From assembly GCA_002423615.1 (NCBI GenBank), contig DIKO01000061.1, positions 1 to 17,828 of the forward strand: 17,828 nt of DNA. Direction: 5' to 3'. The stretch comes from Desulfobacteraceae bacterium UBA5616 (GTDB lineage Bacteria; Desulfobacterota; Desulfobacteria; Desulfobacterales; UBA5616). Within the stretch, counting starts at the first letter, position 1; each line of letters begins with the position of its first letter. This document shows, one piece after another, positions 6,424 through 13,885 of the stretch. The notes under the pieces were generated by a model. That model ran no database searches. It was not told where the DNA came from and saw only the letters and a list, made by a program, of their open reading frames with translations. The position numbers were made by a program, and so were the translations under genes.

Positions 6424-7524
6424 CGGCGGTTTTTCTTCGAGAGAAGAACCCCCTCGATGAACGGGTCCAGGTCCCCGTCCAGAACGGCGTTGACGTTTCC
6501 CACTTCCATTCCGATCCGGTGGTCTTTGGCCATCTGGTAGGGATGAAGCACATAGGACCGGATCTGGCTGCCCCAGGCGATGTCTTCCTTGGCATCGTGC
6601 ATTTCCTGGAGCTTTTCATCCTGTTTCAGCTTTTCCGCCTGGTAAAGGCGTGCCTTCAACACCTTCATGGCCATGTCCTTGTTCCGGTGCTGGGATTTTT
6701 CCTGCTGACACTGGACCGATATCCCCGTGGGCAGATGGGTGATGCGGACGGCGCTGCTGGTTTTGTTGACATGCTGCCCTCCGGACCCGCTGGCCCTGAA
6801 CACATCGATGCGAAGGTCCTTGTCGTCGATATCCACCACAATATCGTTGTCCAGTTCGGGAAAGACAAACACCGATGAAAAACTGGTGTGCCGTTTTCCC
6901 GCGGCGTTGAAGGGGGATATCCTCACCAGACGATGCACCCCGATTTCCGATTTCAGGTACCCGTAGGCGTTCTCGCCGGATGCGGTAAAGGTCACGCCCT
7001 TGATGCCGGCTTCGTCTCCGGGCTGGAAATCGATGATTTCCATCTTGAATCCCTTGCGTTCCACCCACCGGGCGTACATGCGGAAGAGGATTTCCGCCCA
7101 GTCCTGGGCTTCGGTGCCGCCGGCGCCGGCGTTGATGGACACGATGGCGTTTTTATCATCATCGGGACCGTCGAGCATCATTTCCAGGTGAAGCTTCTGG
7201 ATCCGGTTCGAAACCGCTTCGATCTGGAGGAACGCTTCTTCCAAAGCCTCCGGGTCATCTTCCTCGTGGGCAAGATCGATCATGATCCGGCTTTCTTCCA
7301 GGCTTTGTCGAAGCTGATTGAAGTTGTCGAGGTGGTTGGTCAGCCGTGTTCTTTCCTGCAGTATGGGCCTGGCCTTGTCGGGATCATCCCAGAATCCGGG
7401 CTTGCCGATGGCGGCTTCGATCTCCTGAAGCCGGATTTCCTTGGTTCCTAAGTCAAAGATAGCCTTTCAACTGTTCCAGTTCGGTTTCAAGGATCTTGAT
7501 GCGCTGTTTCATCTCCGTGGTCAT
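6420..7524 (-). CDS. prfB: Peptide chain release factor 2 (RF2), with programmed +1 ribosomal frameshift
   Basis: RF2 ends translation at UGA and UAA. The gene needs a +1 shift: ATG at 7522-7524, behind AGGAGG, opens 23 codons ending in TAT CTT, then TGA (7453-7455). Shifting forward one base on CTT continues in the frame that runs to 6420, giving 367 residues, close to E. coli RF2 (365). The main frame carries the UGA-reading SPF tripeptide at residues 203-205 and the GGQ peptidyl-hydrolysis motif at 248-250 (RASGSGGQHVNK). An Ala sits at the position where E. coli K-12 has the unusual Thr. Annotating only the downstream ATG at 7283 would lose about 80 N-terminal residues. The product controls its own amount, because scarce RF2 favours shifting at the TGA. 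Its own promoter lies upstream, and the stop overlaps the next gene as ATGA. Confidence 0.96.
7452..7467 (-). other. prfB: Programmed +1 frameshift site of prfB
   Basis: The minus strand reads AAA GGC TAT CTT TGA C at codons 20-24. The slippery CTT and the poor-context stop TGA C are exactly those of classical RF2 autoregulation. The internal Shine-Dalgarno-like element is AAAGG, 4 nt before CTT, weaker and one base further away than the E. coli AGGGGG. Confidence 0.95.
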
Positions 7525-7595
7525 GGCGGTTCCTCCTGTTATATAGACCTCTCCTTCAAGAGGCATGGGTTTTGGCAAATTGCTTTTCGGGCGCT

Positions 7596-7624
7596 ACTAT
7601 AGGGATTGTCAGGGAAAATATCAA
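7596..7624 (-). promoter_or_regulatory. Sigma70-type promoter of prfB and the downstream operon
   Basis: On the minus strand TTGATA (7619-7624) and TATAGT (7596-7601) are separated by 17 bp, each matching 5 of 6 consensus positions. This lies in the 121-nt gap between lnt and prfB, leaving a leader of about 65 nt before the prfB ATG. It implies that prfB-HD-thiEL-M50 can be transcribed independently of lnt. Confidence 0.75.
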
Positions 7625-7645
7625 GCCCTGGATTCAATACTGGAT

Positions 7646-9298
7646 TCAAGTTCCCGCGGAAGGCGGCGGCCTCAGGCTGCGGCGATTCAGGTAACCGCCG
7701 GCGCCGGAGGCCAGAACGGCCAGAAGGATGCAGCCCAGGGCGAACATGTCGCCGTAACGCGTATAAAAGGATCGGGTTTCAAGGAGGGGGACCCGGTAAG
7801 CCTGAGCCGCGGGAACGAAGATGTCTGTTTCACCGTGGGAAGCGCCGGCCGGATCGATAAAGGCGCTGATGCCGGTGTTGGCCGACCGGATCAGGGAGCG
7901 CCGGTTTTCCACCGCCCTGAAAACAGCCATGGAAAAATGCTGGTAGGGTGCCGAAGTCCGGCCGTACCAGGCGTCGTTGGTGAGGTTCAGCAGCACTTTG
8001 GCTCCGTTGTTGACGGCGGCCCTGGACAATTCCGGGAAGATGATTTCAAAACAGATCAGAATGCCCAGCCGGGTTTTTCCCCATAAAAGGGTTTCCCCTT
8101 TTTCACCGGGGCGGAAATCCCCGACATGCTCCACTATTTTTCCCAGAAAGGGCAGGAATTTTTTTAGCGGTACGTACTCTCCGAAGGGTACCAGATGGGC
8201 CTTGTCGTATTTCCCGGCAACGGTCCCGCTGGAAAGGACCAGATAGGCGCTGTTGAAATACTGGACCCCCCCGTTTTCAAGCGTATAGGAAGGGCTTCCG
8301 ATGAGAAAATCATACCCCGCATCCTGAATGCCGTTTAACACCATTCGCGTCAGGCGTTTATCGTCGTTAAAATAAAACGGAACTGCTGTTTCCGGCCACA
8401 CGATCAGGGCCCGCGATCCGGGACGGGTTGAAAGAGACAGCTCCAGATATTTTTTGATAATGTGATGCTGAAGCCGCCGGTCCCATTTCTGTGCTTGATC
8501 GATGTTGCCCTGAACGGCTACGATGGCGGCCCTGGGAGACTTTTCCATCGTCACCGCCAATTCCTTTAATTTCAGATCTCCATAGAACCAGGCCGCCGCC
8601 AGGAGTACCGCACCGCCGGCCAGGGCGCCGGTGGCCTGTAAGATGCGGACTTTCGTCCCGAACCAGGTCTTTTTCCAGACTGCCAGGGTTCCCATGAACA
8701 GAGCCGCGTTCACGGAAGCGATCAGAAAAGAAACCCCGTAAACACCGGTTGCATCCGAGATCTGAATCACCTGCAGGAATTTGTACTGGGTATGCCCCAG
8801 ATATCCCCAGGGAAACCCGGTCAGAAAAAACGACCGGATATATTCCAGCATCACCCACAACAGCGGTATCAGCAGCAGGGCGATCAATGGTTTTCGTCCG
8901 AAGGCGCAAAGAATGGCGCAAAAAGCGGCGATATAGAGGGCAAGGTAACAGGCCAGAAGAAATACGATGGGGACGGCCAGAGCCCACGGCAACCCCCCAA
9001 AGGTGTTCATGGTGTATCCCAGCCAGTAGGCCAGGGTGAGGTAGTGGGCAAGGCCGGTTAAAAAGCCCAGCCGAAAACCGGAAAACGGGGAAAGGCCCCT
9101 GACGGCGAGAAGCAGGGGAACCAGGCCGGCCCAGGCGAGCGGGCTTAGGCCGATGTTGGGAAAAGACGCCGTCAGCAGCAGTCCGCTTGCAAGGGCGAGT
9201 CCGGTTCGGGCCACATCGATGTCGGCTTCGATGATTCCGGTATGCCGGGTCCGGGTAAAACCCGGCGAAAAGCCTCCCACGGTCCTGTTCATTTGCAT
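7646..9298 (-). CDS. lnt: Apolipoprotein N-acyltransferase
   Basis: Lnt adds the third acyl chain to the N-terminal Cys of lipoproteins in the inner membrane, the last step of lipoprotein maturation in Gram-negatives. From the ATG at 9298 the protein has 550 residues (E. coli 512). About seven or eight hydrophobic segments fill the first ~240 residues, including GFPWGYLGHTQY in the membrane region. A C-terminal periplasmic nitrilase domain follows. The catalytic triad is present: Glu303 in WPETAVPFYF, Lys366 in YDKAHLVPFGEYVP and Cys416 in GILICFE. A frame extension upstream to 9340 exists, but 9298 is preferred. It lies 1 nt after the stop of the upstream lipoprotein gene, with GGAG 5-6 nt before it. 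The adjacent gene itself encodes a lipoprotein substrate. Confidence 0.95.
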   Translation of the reverse strand: MQMNRTVGGFSPGFTRTRHTGIIEADIDVARTGLALASGLLLTASFPNIGLSPLAWAGLVPLLLAVRGLSPFSGFRLGFLTGLAHYLTLAYWLGYTMNTFGGLPWALAVPIVFLLACYLALYIAAFCAILCAFGRKPLIALLLIPLLWVMLEYIRSFFLTGFPWGYLGHTQYKFLQVIQISDATGVYGVSFLIASVNAALFMGTLAVWKKTWFGTKVRILQATGALAGGAVLLAAAWFYGDLKLKELAVTMEKSPRAAIVAVQGNIDQAQKWDRRLQHHIIKKYLELSLSTRPGSRALIVWPETAVPFYFNDDKRLTRMVLNGIQDAGYDFLIGSPSYTLENGGVQYFNSAYLVLSSGTVAGKYDKAHLVPFGEYVPLKKFLPFLGKIVEHVGDFRPGEKGETLLWGKTRLGILICFEIIFPELSRAAVNNGAKVLLNLTNDAWYGRTSAPYQHFSMAVFRAVENRRSLIRSANTGISAFIDPAGASHGETDIFVPAAQAYRVPLLETRSFYTRYGDMFALGCILLAVLASGAGGYLNRRSLRPPPSAGT

Positions 9299-9299
9299 G

Positions 9300-10844
9300 C
9301 TACTCCGCAATTTCCGCACCGACGATGCTGACATCCACATTGTTCAAGGCCGCAGGATTTTTAAACTGCCCCGTTCCGATGGGAATCGTGACGGTTTTTC
9401 CCGGATAAAGGGTCTGCATGAAGGCAAACGGGATTTCCTGGACACGGCCCGCTGAATCCCGGAACCGGGCTTTCATCCTGATGTTTTTAATGGGTACGGA
9501 TGTTTGGTTGATCATCTGGGCATAGACCCTTCCGTCCTTGCCCAGACCGGTCCGGGCATTGAGATACCGGTCGGGACGTTGGGGAAGATCCATCCGGACC
9601 AGTGCCCCCTGGGCGGATTTTCCCGCAGCAGAACTCGATCCCGATGCGGCTTCGTAATATCTCACCGCGTTCTGCCGGTCCCCCTGGGCAAGGGCGATAT
9701 CTCCCAGTGCCTTATAACCCGTCGCCGTAGGCAACAGTCCGACACTTTTTTCAAGGTCGGCTCTTGCGGCGGTCACTTCGCCCAGCTTTTCCCTTGCCAG
9801 GCCCCGCTGAAGGAAAAACTGGAAAAACGCCGGATTCAGTTCAACCGCCTGGTTATATTGGATTAATGACTCCCGGTAATTTTTTTGGGAAAACTGCACG
9901 TCCCCCTTCAAGGCATGGAAAAGGCCTTCCCGGGGTTCGATTTTCAGGGCTTTTTCAGCCAGGGACAAGGCTTCACGGGTTTTCCCCTGAGAAATGGCCT
10001 TGACACCCTGGTCATAGGCTTTATAGCCCTCCTTCGTCTTTTTCAGATGGGCGGTCATCTGCCGGTAGGTTTCCTCGCCAAAGGTCCCTGCCGTGCCGAG
10101 TTGAAGGGCTTTTTCCCGGTTGGCAACCACCCGCTCCATTGAGGGCGGGTGACTGGAAAAAAGGCCGTTCAACCAGTTCTGATCACGATTCTCCGAAAGG
10201 CGGACAAAAACTTCCTGGAGACTGACGGCGGCATTGGGGTTATATCCGGCCCTGGCCATATATTCCATGCCGTACATATCGGATTCCCGCTCCGCGTCCC
10301 GGCTGTACTTCTGGTTCACAAGGGAAGCCGCAAGGGAAGACCCCATGATTCCGAGGTTCGCGTATCTGCTGTCGCTCATGGCAATCCCCGCCGCCGCCAT
10401 CGCGCCCTGAAGGAGCATCCCCCGTTCCATGGCCTTGGCCCCGTGACGGGCCGCCGCATGGACCATTTCATGGGAAAGCACCGCGGAGAGTTCCGCTTCG
10501 TTGGACAGTTCCGTCAACATCCCCCGGTTCACGGCGATTTTCCCGCCGGGAAGGGACCAGGCGTTGGGGGTTGAATTGTTGATCACCTTGAACTCGTAAG
10601 GCAGCTTCCGATCGCTCACGGCCGCGAGTTTTTTGCCCACCCGGTCCACATACTGGGTCAACGCCGGATCCACCACATAATCCCCCCCCTGCATCTGGCG
10701 GCTGGGATTGTACTGCTCCTGCCCCGCGCTGATTTCCTGGGCTTCGGACACCAGTGCCAGTTCCTGTCTCCCCGTCACGGGATTCACGGCGCAACCGGAA
10801 AGTTCAACAATTGCCAGGAGGAGAAGCACGATATATTTTTTCAT
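9300..10844 (-). CDS. M48-family zinc metalloprotease lipoprotein with TPR repeats (BepA/LoiP-like)
   Basis: A 514-residue exported lipoprotein. The signal peptide MKKYIVLLLLAIVELSG ends at Cys18 in a lipobox (LSGC), and Ala at +2 favours outer-membrane sorting. The protease domain follows, with HEMVH (His125-Glu126, His129) and the third-ligand Glu187 in RESDMYG. After about residue 270 come helical TPR-like repeats (AISQGKTREALSLAEKALKIEP; NYRESLIQYNQAVELNP; AARADLEKSVGLLP). The C-terminal ~90 residues form a beta-rich domain. The order resembles BepA/YfgC, which monitors outer-membrane protein assembly; the extra C-terminal domain departs from it. The ATG at 10844 is chosen because GAGG lies 8 nt upstream; an in-frame GTG at 10853 and ATG at 10850 overlap or crowd that site. 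It is first in a two-gene unit with lnt and has its own promoter. It ends with TAG. Confidence 0.9.
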   Translation of the reverse strand: MKKYIVLLLLAIVELSGCAVNPVTGRQELALVSEAQEISAGQEQYNPSRQMQGGDYVVDPALTQYVDRVGKKLAAVSDRKLPYEFKVINNSTPNAWSLPGGKIAVNRGMLTELSNEAELSAVLSHEMVHAAARHGAKAMERGMLLQGAMAAAGIAMSDSRYANLGIMGSSLAASLVNQKYSRDAERESDMYGMEYMARAGYNPNAAVSLQEVFVRLSENRDQNWLNGLFSSHPPSMERVVANREKALQLGTAGTFGEETYRQMTAHLKKTKEGYKAYDQGVKAISQGKTREALSLAEKALKIEPREGLFHALKGDVQFSQKNYRESLIQYNQAVELNPAFFQFFLQRGLAREKLGEVTAARADLEKSVGLLPTATGYKALGDIALAQGDRQNAVRYYEAASGSSSAAGKSAQGALVRMDLPQRPDRYLNARTGLGKDGRVYAQMINQTSVPIKNIRMKARFRDSAGRVQEIPFAFMQTLYPGKTVTIPIGTGQFKNPAALNNVDVSIVGAEIAE

Positions 10845-10908
10845 CACCATCACCTCTTTTTGGGTTGGGTTTCAAATCCAGATTTTTCGAAAAACCTGTT
10901 TACGGCAT

Positions 10909-10938
10909 ATCCTATTTTAATTGCCGGTGATCTGTCAA
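10909..10938 (-). promoter_or_regulatory. Promoter of the M48 protease-lnt unit
   Basis: The minus strand has a perfect TTGACA (10933-10938) and, 18 bp on, TAGGAT (10909-10914), about 65 nt before the start codon. The -35 lies next to the T-run that follows the cstA gene, so the two transcription units are packed tightly. Confidence 0.65.
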
Positions 10939-10943
10939 TTTGG

Positions 10944-10968
10944 AAAAAACATCCCGGCGGCCTGCGGG
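10944..10968 (-). terminator. Possible rho-independent terminator of cstA
   Basis: Directly after the cstA TAA, the minus strand reads CCCGCAGGCCGCCGGG (10968-10953) and then ATGTTTTTT. The outer CCCG/CGGG pair and T6 run fit a terminator, but the stem is short (4 bp) and the U-tract is offset by 3 nt, so this is weak. Confidence 0.4.
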
Positions 10969-12708
10969 TTAAACCGGTTCACCGGTCTTCCGATCCTTGA
11001 AAACTTTTACGATCAGCACCGTAAAACCGGAGGCAAGAACGAAAAGGAGGAGATCGGTTACAATCAGGGTGTAGTTTTTACCGTGCCAATAATTCTGAAA
11101 CAGGATGGCAAGGGACGTCAGGGTGGTGACCGTCATGAACAGGGCGGGGATGAGGGTGAAGAAATACCTTTTGTTGTTCATCTTCAGCCAGCTGGAGATG
11201 GCGAAAAGACCGATTGCGGCCAGCAGCTGATTCGCCGTCCCGAAAATCGGCCACAGTTTGCTGAAGGCATTGCTGTAGGCCAGAACCCACATGAGGATGA
11301 CGGAAATGCCGGAATTGACCCAGTAATGTCTGAGGAAGATCGGCGGATTTTTGAACAGGATGGCCCAGAGCTCTTCAAACAGGTACCGGTTCAGCCGGAC
11401 GGCCACGTCCAGAGTGGTGACCACGAAACCCTCCACCAGAAGAATGCCGAAAACCGTCCCCAGGGATACGGGCATGCCCAGTCCGTGGGCGAAAAACCGT
11501 CCTGCGGCAAGGGAAAACCCCAGGATCGGGTTTGACTTGATTCCGGGGTCCGCCGGCCAGACGATAGCCCTGTAATCGACATCGCTGAGCCCGGCGCCGA
11601 TGGTGATCAGCACGCAGATGGCCAGTACGGATTCCAGCAGCATTCCGTTGAATCCGATCTTCCGGGCGTCACATTCGTTCGAAAGCTGCTTTGAGGTGGT
11701 GCCGCCCGCAACCAGGGAGTGAAATCCGGATATGGCGCCGCAGGCGATGGTGATGAACATCATCGGCCAGATGTATCCGAGGTGCCGTGTACCTTCCGCC
11801 AGGCTGAAACTCGGTAAGGATATGGGCATATCCTTGAATGAATTGGTGAAAATGGATACGATGAGCAGCAGGATGCCCCCGTATAGGATCTGGACGTTGA
11901 TAAAGTCACGGGGTTGAAGGATAAGCCAGACCGGAGCTCCGGCTGCGATGAACACATAAACGGATATGACAACCATCCAGATTACCGGGGTCAATGATAC
12001 GGGATACCGGATTCCGATTACGACCGACAGGATGCAGATAATGGACGCCAGAGCATAGGCCGCCCCGGTATGAATTCCTTTTTTGTGGATGAGCCACCCC
12101 AGGAGGGGGGAGCTAAGGGTGATCACGATCACCGACATGGACGCGATCCCTCCGATTTTACCCATGAGGACCCCGTTTACGGTAACGGATTTCAGAATGC
12201 CTTGACCGGGTTGAATTCCCAGTTTGTCCATGGGCCACAGTGAGGTCAGGGATATGGCGGTGGCGGAAAGAAAGGAGGAAGTCACGAGAATGATCATGAC
12301 CAGAGTAAAGGCGATGACCAGGTTGAATCCCGCATTGCCCAGGGTTTTTCCGGCGACCTCCGCGATGGACTTCCCACCTTCCCTCATGCATACGAAAAGC
12401 GAGGTGAAGTCATGGACAGCCCCCATGAAGATCCCACCCATCACCACCCACAGCCAAGCGGGCATGAAACCGTAAAGCAAAGCCACGGTGGGCCCCAGAA
12501 TCGGGCCGGCGCCGGCAATGGTGGCAAAATGATGGGCGAATACGACATAGTTCCTGGTCGGCACATAATCCCGGCCGTCATTGATCCGGGTGGCGGGCGT
12601 GGCTCTGCAGGCGTCTTCCCCCATGCATTTTGCGATAAAGCGGGCGTAAAACCTGGCGGCGACATAAAATGCCGCAATGCCGACGATCAGATAAACAGCA
12701 ATGTTCAT
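10969..12708 (-). CDS. cstA: CstA-family carbon starvation protein, peptide/pyruvate-type permease
   Basis: A 579-residue inner-membrane protein with about 15-16 hydrophobic segments. The CstA signature RNYVVFAHHFATIAGAGPILGPT lies at about residues 52-74. Other conserved stretches include GGIFMGAVHDFTSLF, SGFHSLVAGGTTSKQL (near 330) and WPIFGTANQLLAAIGL (near 495). Family members in E. coli import peptides (CstA) or pyruvate (BtsT) during nutrient limitation. The shorter length (E. coli CstA is about 700) fits the compact versions of the family. The substrate cannot be told from sequence. It is monocistronic on the minus strand, with its own promoter and an unusual structured leader ending in an attenuator-like hairpin, and has only a poor ribosome-binding sequence (GGGTAA). 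Confidence 0.92.
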   Translation of the reverse strand: MNIAVYLIVGIAAFYVAARFYARFIAKCMGEDACRATPATRINDGRDYVPTRNYVVFAHHFATIAGAGPILGPTVALLYGFMPAWLWVVMGGIFMGAVHDFTSLFVCMREGGKSIAEVAGKTLGNAGFNLVIAFTLVMIILVTSSFLSATAISLTSLWPMDKLGIQPGQGILKSVTVNGVLMGKIGGIASMSVIVITLSSPLLGWLIHKKGIHTGAAYALASIICILSVVIGIRYPVSLTPVIWMVVISVYVFIAAGAPVWLILQPRDFINVQILYGGILLLIVSIFTNSFKDMPISLPSFSLAEGTRHLGYIWPMMFITIACGAISGFHSLVAGGTTSKQLSNECDARKIGFNGMLLESVLAICVLITIGAGLSDVDYRAIVWPADPGIKSNPILGFSLAAGRFFAHGLGMPVSLGTVFGILLVEGFVVTTLDVAVRLNRYLFEELWAILFKNPPIFLRHYWVNSGISVILMWVLAYSNAFSKLWPIFGTANQLLAAIGLFAISSWLKMNNKRYFFTLIPALFMTVTTLTSLAILFQNYWHGKNYTLIVTDLLLFVLASGFTVLIVKVFKDRKTGEPV

Positions 12709-12729
12709 TCGGATTACCCGTTTTCGGAG

Positions 12730-12821
12730 AAAAAAATTGCGCAGGTGCGAAAGTTATCGGATTCGCACTGCCTTCATTGCCCCATGAAGCCGTTTCCCCG
12801 GCAACTCAGGCGTCATCTGAG
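12730..12821 (-). promoter_or_regulatory. Structured leader of cstA with terminator-like last hairpin (candidate riboswitch or attenuator)
   Basis: On the minus strand, from the predicted start of transcription, four inverted repeats follow one another. They are CTCAG/CTGAG; GCCG-GGGAAA-CGGC; CTTCAT-GGGGCA-ATGAAG (6 bp, perfect); and GCAGTGCGAA/TTCGCACCTGC (plus-strand 12741-12771, 10 bp with one bulge). The last is followed by GCAA and T7 (12730-12736). cstA starts 22 nt further on. AGGCG/CGCCT can form an alternative pairing with the first stem, although its 5' arm may lie at or before the start site. The chain of hairpins ending in a terminator shape just before a transporter gene is typical of cis-regulatory RNA. 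I do not recognise a known class. Confidence 0.55.
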
Positions 12822-12826
12822 CGCCT

Positions 12827-12855
12827 CTTATATCACGTCTTGGCGATATTGAAAA
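12827..12855 (-). promoter_or_regulatory. Promoter of cstA
   Basis: The minus strand has TTTTCA (12850-12855) and TATAAG (12827-12832) with a 17-bp spacer, matching 4 and 5 of 6 consensus positions. Transcription would start near 12820, leaving a leader of about 110 nt. Confidence 0.6.
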
Positions 12856-12931
12856 TACCCAGGGGTGTTTGCGCTTGTTTTAATATCAACCGGCGCTTAT
12901 CCATCCGGCCCGGGAGCCCGTAAAGAAATCA

Positions 12932-12960
12932 TTGATAAATACCGGCATCTTTTTTATAGA
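12932..12960 (+). promoter_or_regulatory. Promoter of the glycosyltransferase-radical SAM operon
   Basis: TTGATA (12932-12937) and TATAGA (12955-12960) are separated by 17 bp, each matching 5 of 6 consensus positions. The start codon of the next gene is about 25 nt downstream of the expected transcription start. The promoter is divergent from that of cstA. Confidence 0.7.
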
Positions 12961-12991
12961 CGGGGTTTAAAAATGAAGGGCGGATTTCTAA

Positions 12992-13885
12992 ATGAAGATA
13001 TCTTTCGGCATTATCGTCGTTGACGGCATGCCGTTCATCAAACACCAGCTGAGACTGATCTATCCCCATGCCCATGAAATTTTCGTGTGTGAAGGCGGGG
13101 ATGACGAATGGGAAAAACGCCACGGGTATCGCGAATCCAGGGACGATACCCTCGGGGTGATCCGCGGATTCCCCGATCCTTTGGGCAAGATCCGTCTCCT
13201 TCAGAAACGCTGGAAAGACAAAAACCACATGTGCCACGAATACAGCCGCAGGATCACGGGGGATATCCTATGGCACATCGATATCGATGAATTCATCGAT
13301 CCCGGTCATATCCCGTATATCTGCGGGCTGTTTGAAAAATACCCGGAATACGACGCCATGGCACCTCCCCAACTGGTGTTCTGGGGGGATACCCGCACCC
13401 TTGTCGGCGTCAAGGTGGATGGCGCAAGGTATGCGTATGAAATGCCGGACATCGACCGCATCTATCGCCGGAAAAAAGGGCTTTACATCCATCACCTGCC
13501 CGAGCGGGGATATTTTGATCCCGGGGCCGGAAGGATCATTCCGGGCAGGCTTTTCCCCGAGACCCTCCTTGTCCGGAAAGGCATTTACAATTTTCATTTT
13601 TCCTACATTCTGCCCAAATCGGTTCAGGACAAGATGATGTACTATAACGAACGGGTGCCGGGAAGCGTCAGGCCCGGCTGGTTTGAAAACGTATTCCTGA
13701 AATTTCCGGAAAATCGGGATGAATGGATCTCTTCCGGTTTTGACGTTCAGCCCATTGATCCGGAAACCGGGCAAAACTACCCCTGCGGCATTAAACCCCT
13801 GGACAAAAAACTGCCGGCATGTTTAAAAGACCTTGAAAAAGACATCCATCGGGAAATCGAGTCCTGGAAAGAGGTTCATTCATGA
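12992..13885 (+). CDS. Glycosyltransferase-like (GT-A fold) protein, function unknown
   Basis: A 297-residue soluble protein that looks like a divergent GT-A glycosyltransferase. It opens with a beta strand and turn (ISFGIIVVDGMPFIKHQL), as in family 2 enzymes that begin at the nucleotide-sugar site. It has an acidic cluster, EGGDDEW (34-40), and then GDILWHIDIDEFI (90-102), whose D-x-D (Asp97, Asp99) in a strand-loop context matches the metal/nucleotide-diphosphate site. The second half has several aromatic-rich segments (FHFSYILPKSVQDKMMYYNERV) without a motif I recognise. No signal peptide or membrane segment is evident. It is first in a plus-strand operon and overlaps the radical SAM gene by 4 nt (ATGA), so the two products probably act on the same pathway. 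Donor and acceptor are unknown. Start: ATG at 12992; an ATG at 12973 is out of frame. Confidence 0.65.
   Translation: MKISFGIIVVDGMPFIKHQLRLIYPHAHEIFVCEGGDDEWEKRHGYRESRDDTLGVIRGFPDPLGKIRLLQKRWKDKNHMCHEYSRRITGDILWHIDIDEFIDPGHIPYICGLFEKYPEYDAMAPPQLVFWGDTRTLVGVKVDGARYAYEMPDIDRIYRRKKGLYIHHLPERGYFDPGAGRIIPGRLFPETLLVRKGIYNFHFSYILPKSVQDKMMYYNERVPGSVRPGWFENVFLKFPENRDEWISSGFDVQPIDPETGQNYPCGIKPLDKKLPACLKDLEKDIHREIESWKEVHS

Noticed and set aside
6888..7451. Long open frame on the plus strand opposite prfB, and similar ones opposite thiEL, cstA and the M48 gene
   Set aside because: These are antisense shadows of GC-rich genes with clear family matches; no ribosome-binding sites or recognisable domains.
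7453..7455. TGA in prfB as a selenocysteine codon or a disabling mutation
   Set aside because: The downstream sense frame is +1, and the site is the standard RF2 frameshift signal.
9299..9340. Longer start for lnt
   Set aside because: It would overlap the end of the upstream lipoprotein gene; 9298 has GGAG in position and adjoins the stop.
12741..12830. SAM-riboswitch-like text on the plus strand (ATGAAGCCG, CCCGGCAACTCAG)
   Set aside because: The required flanking SAM-I elements are absent, the T-run and promoter point to the minus strand, and the next plus-strand gene is over 150 nt away.
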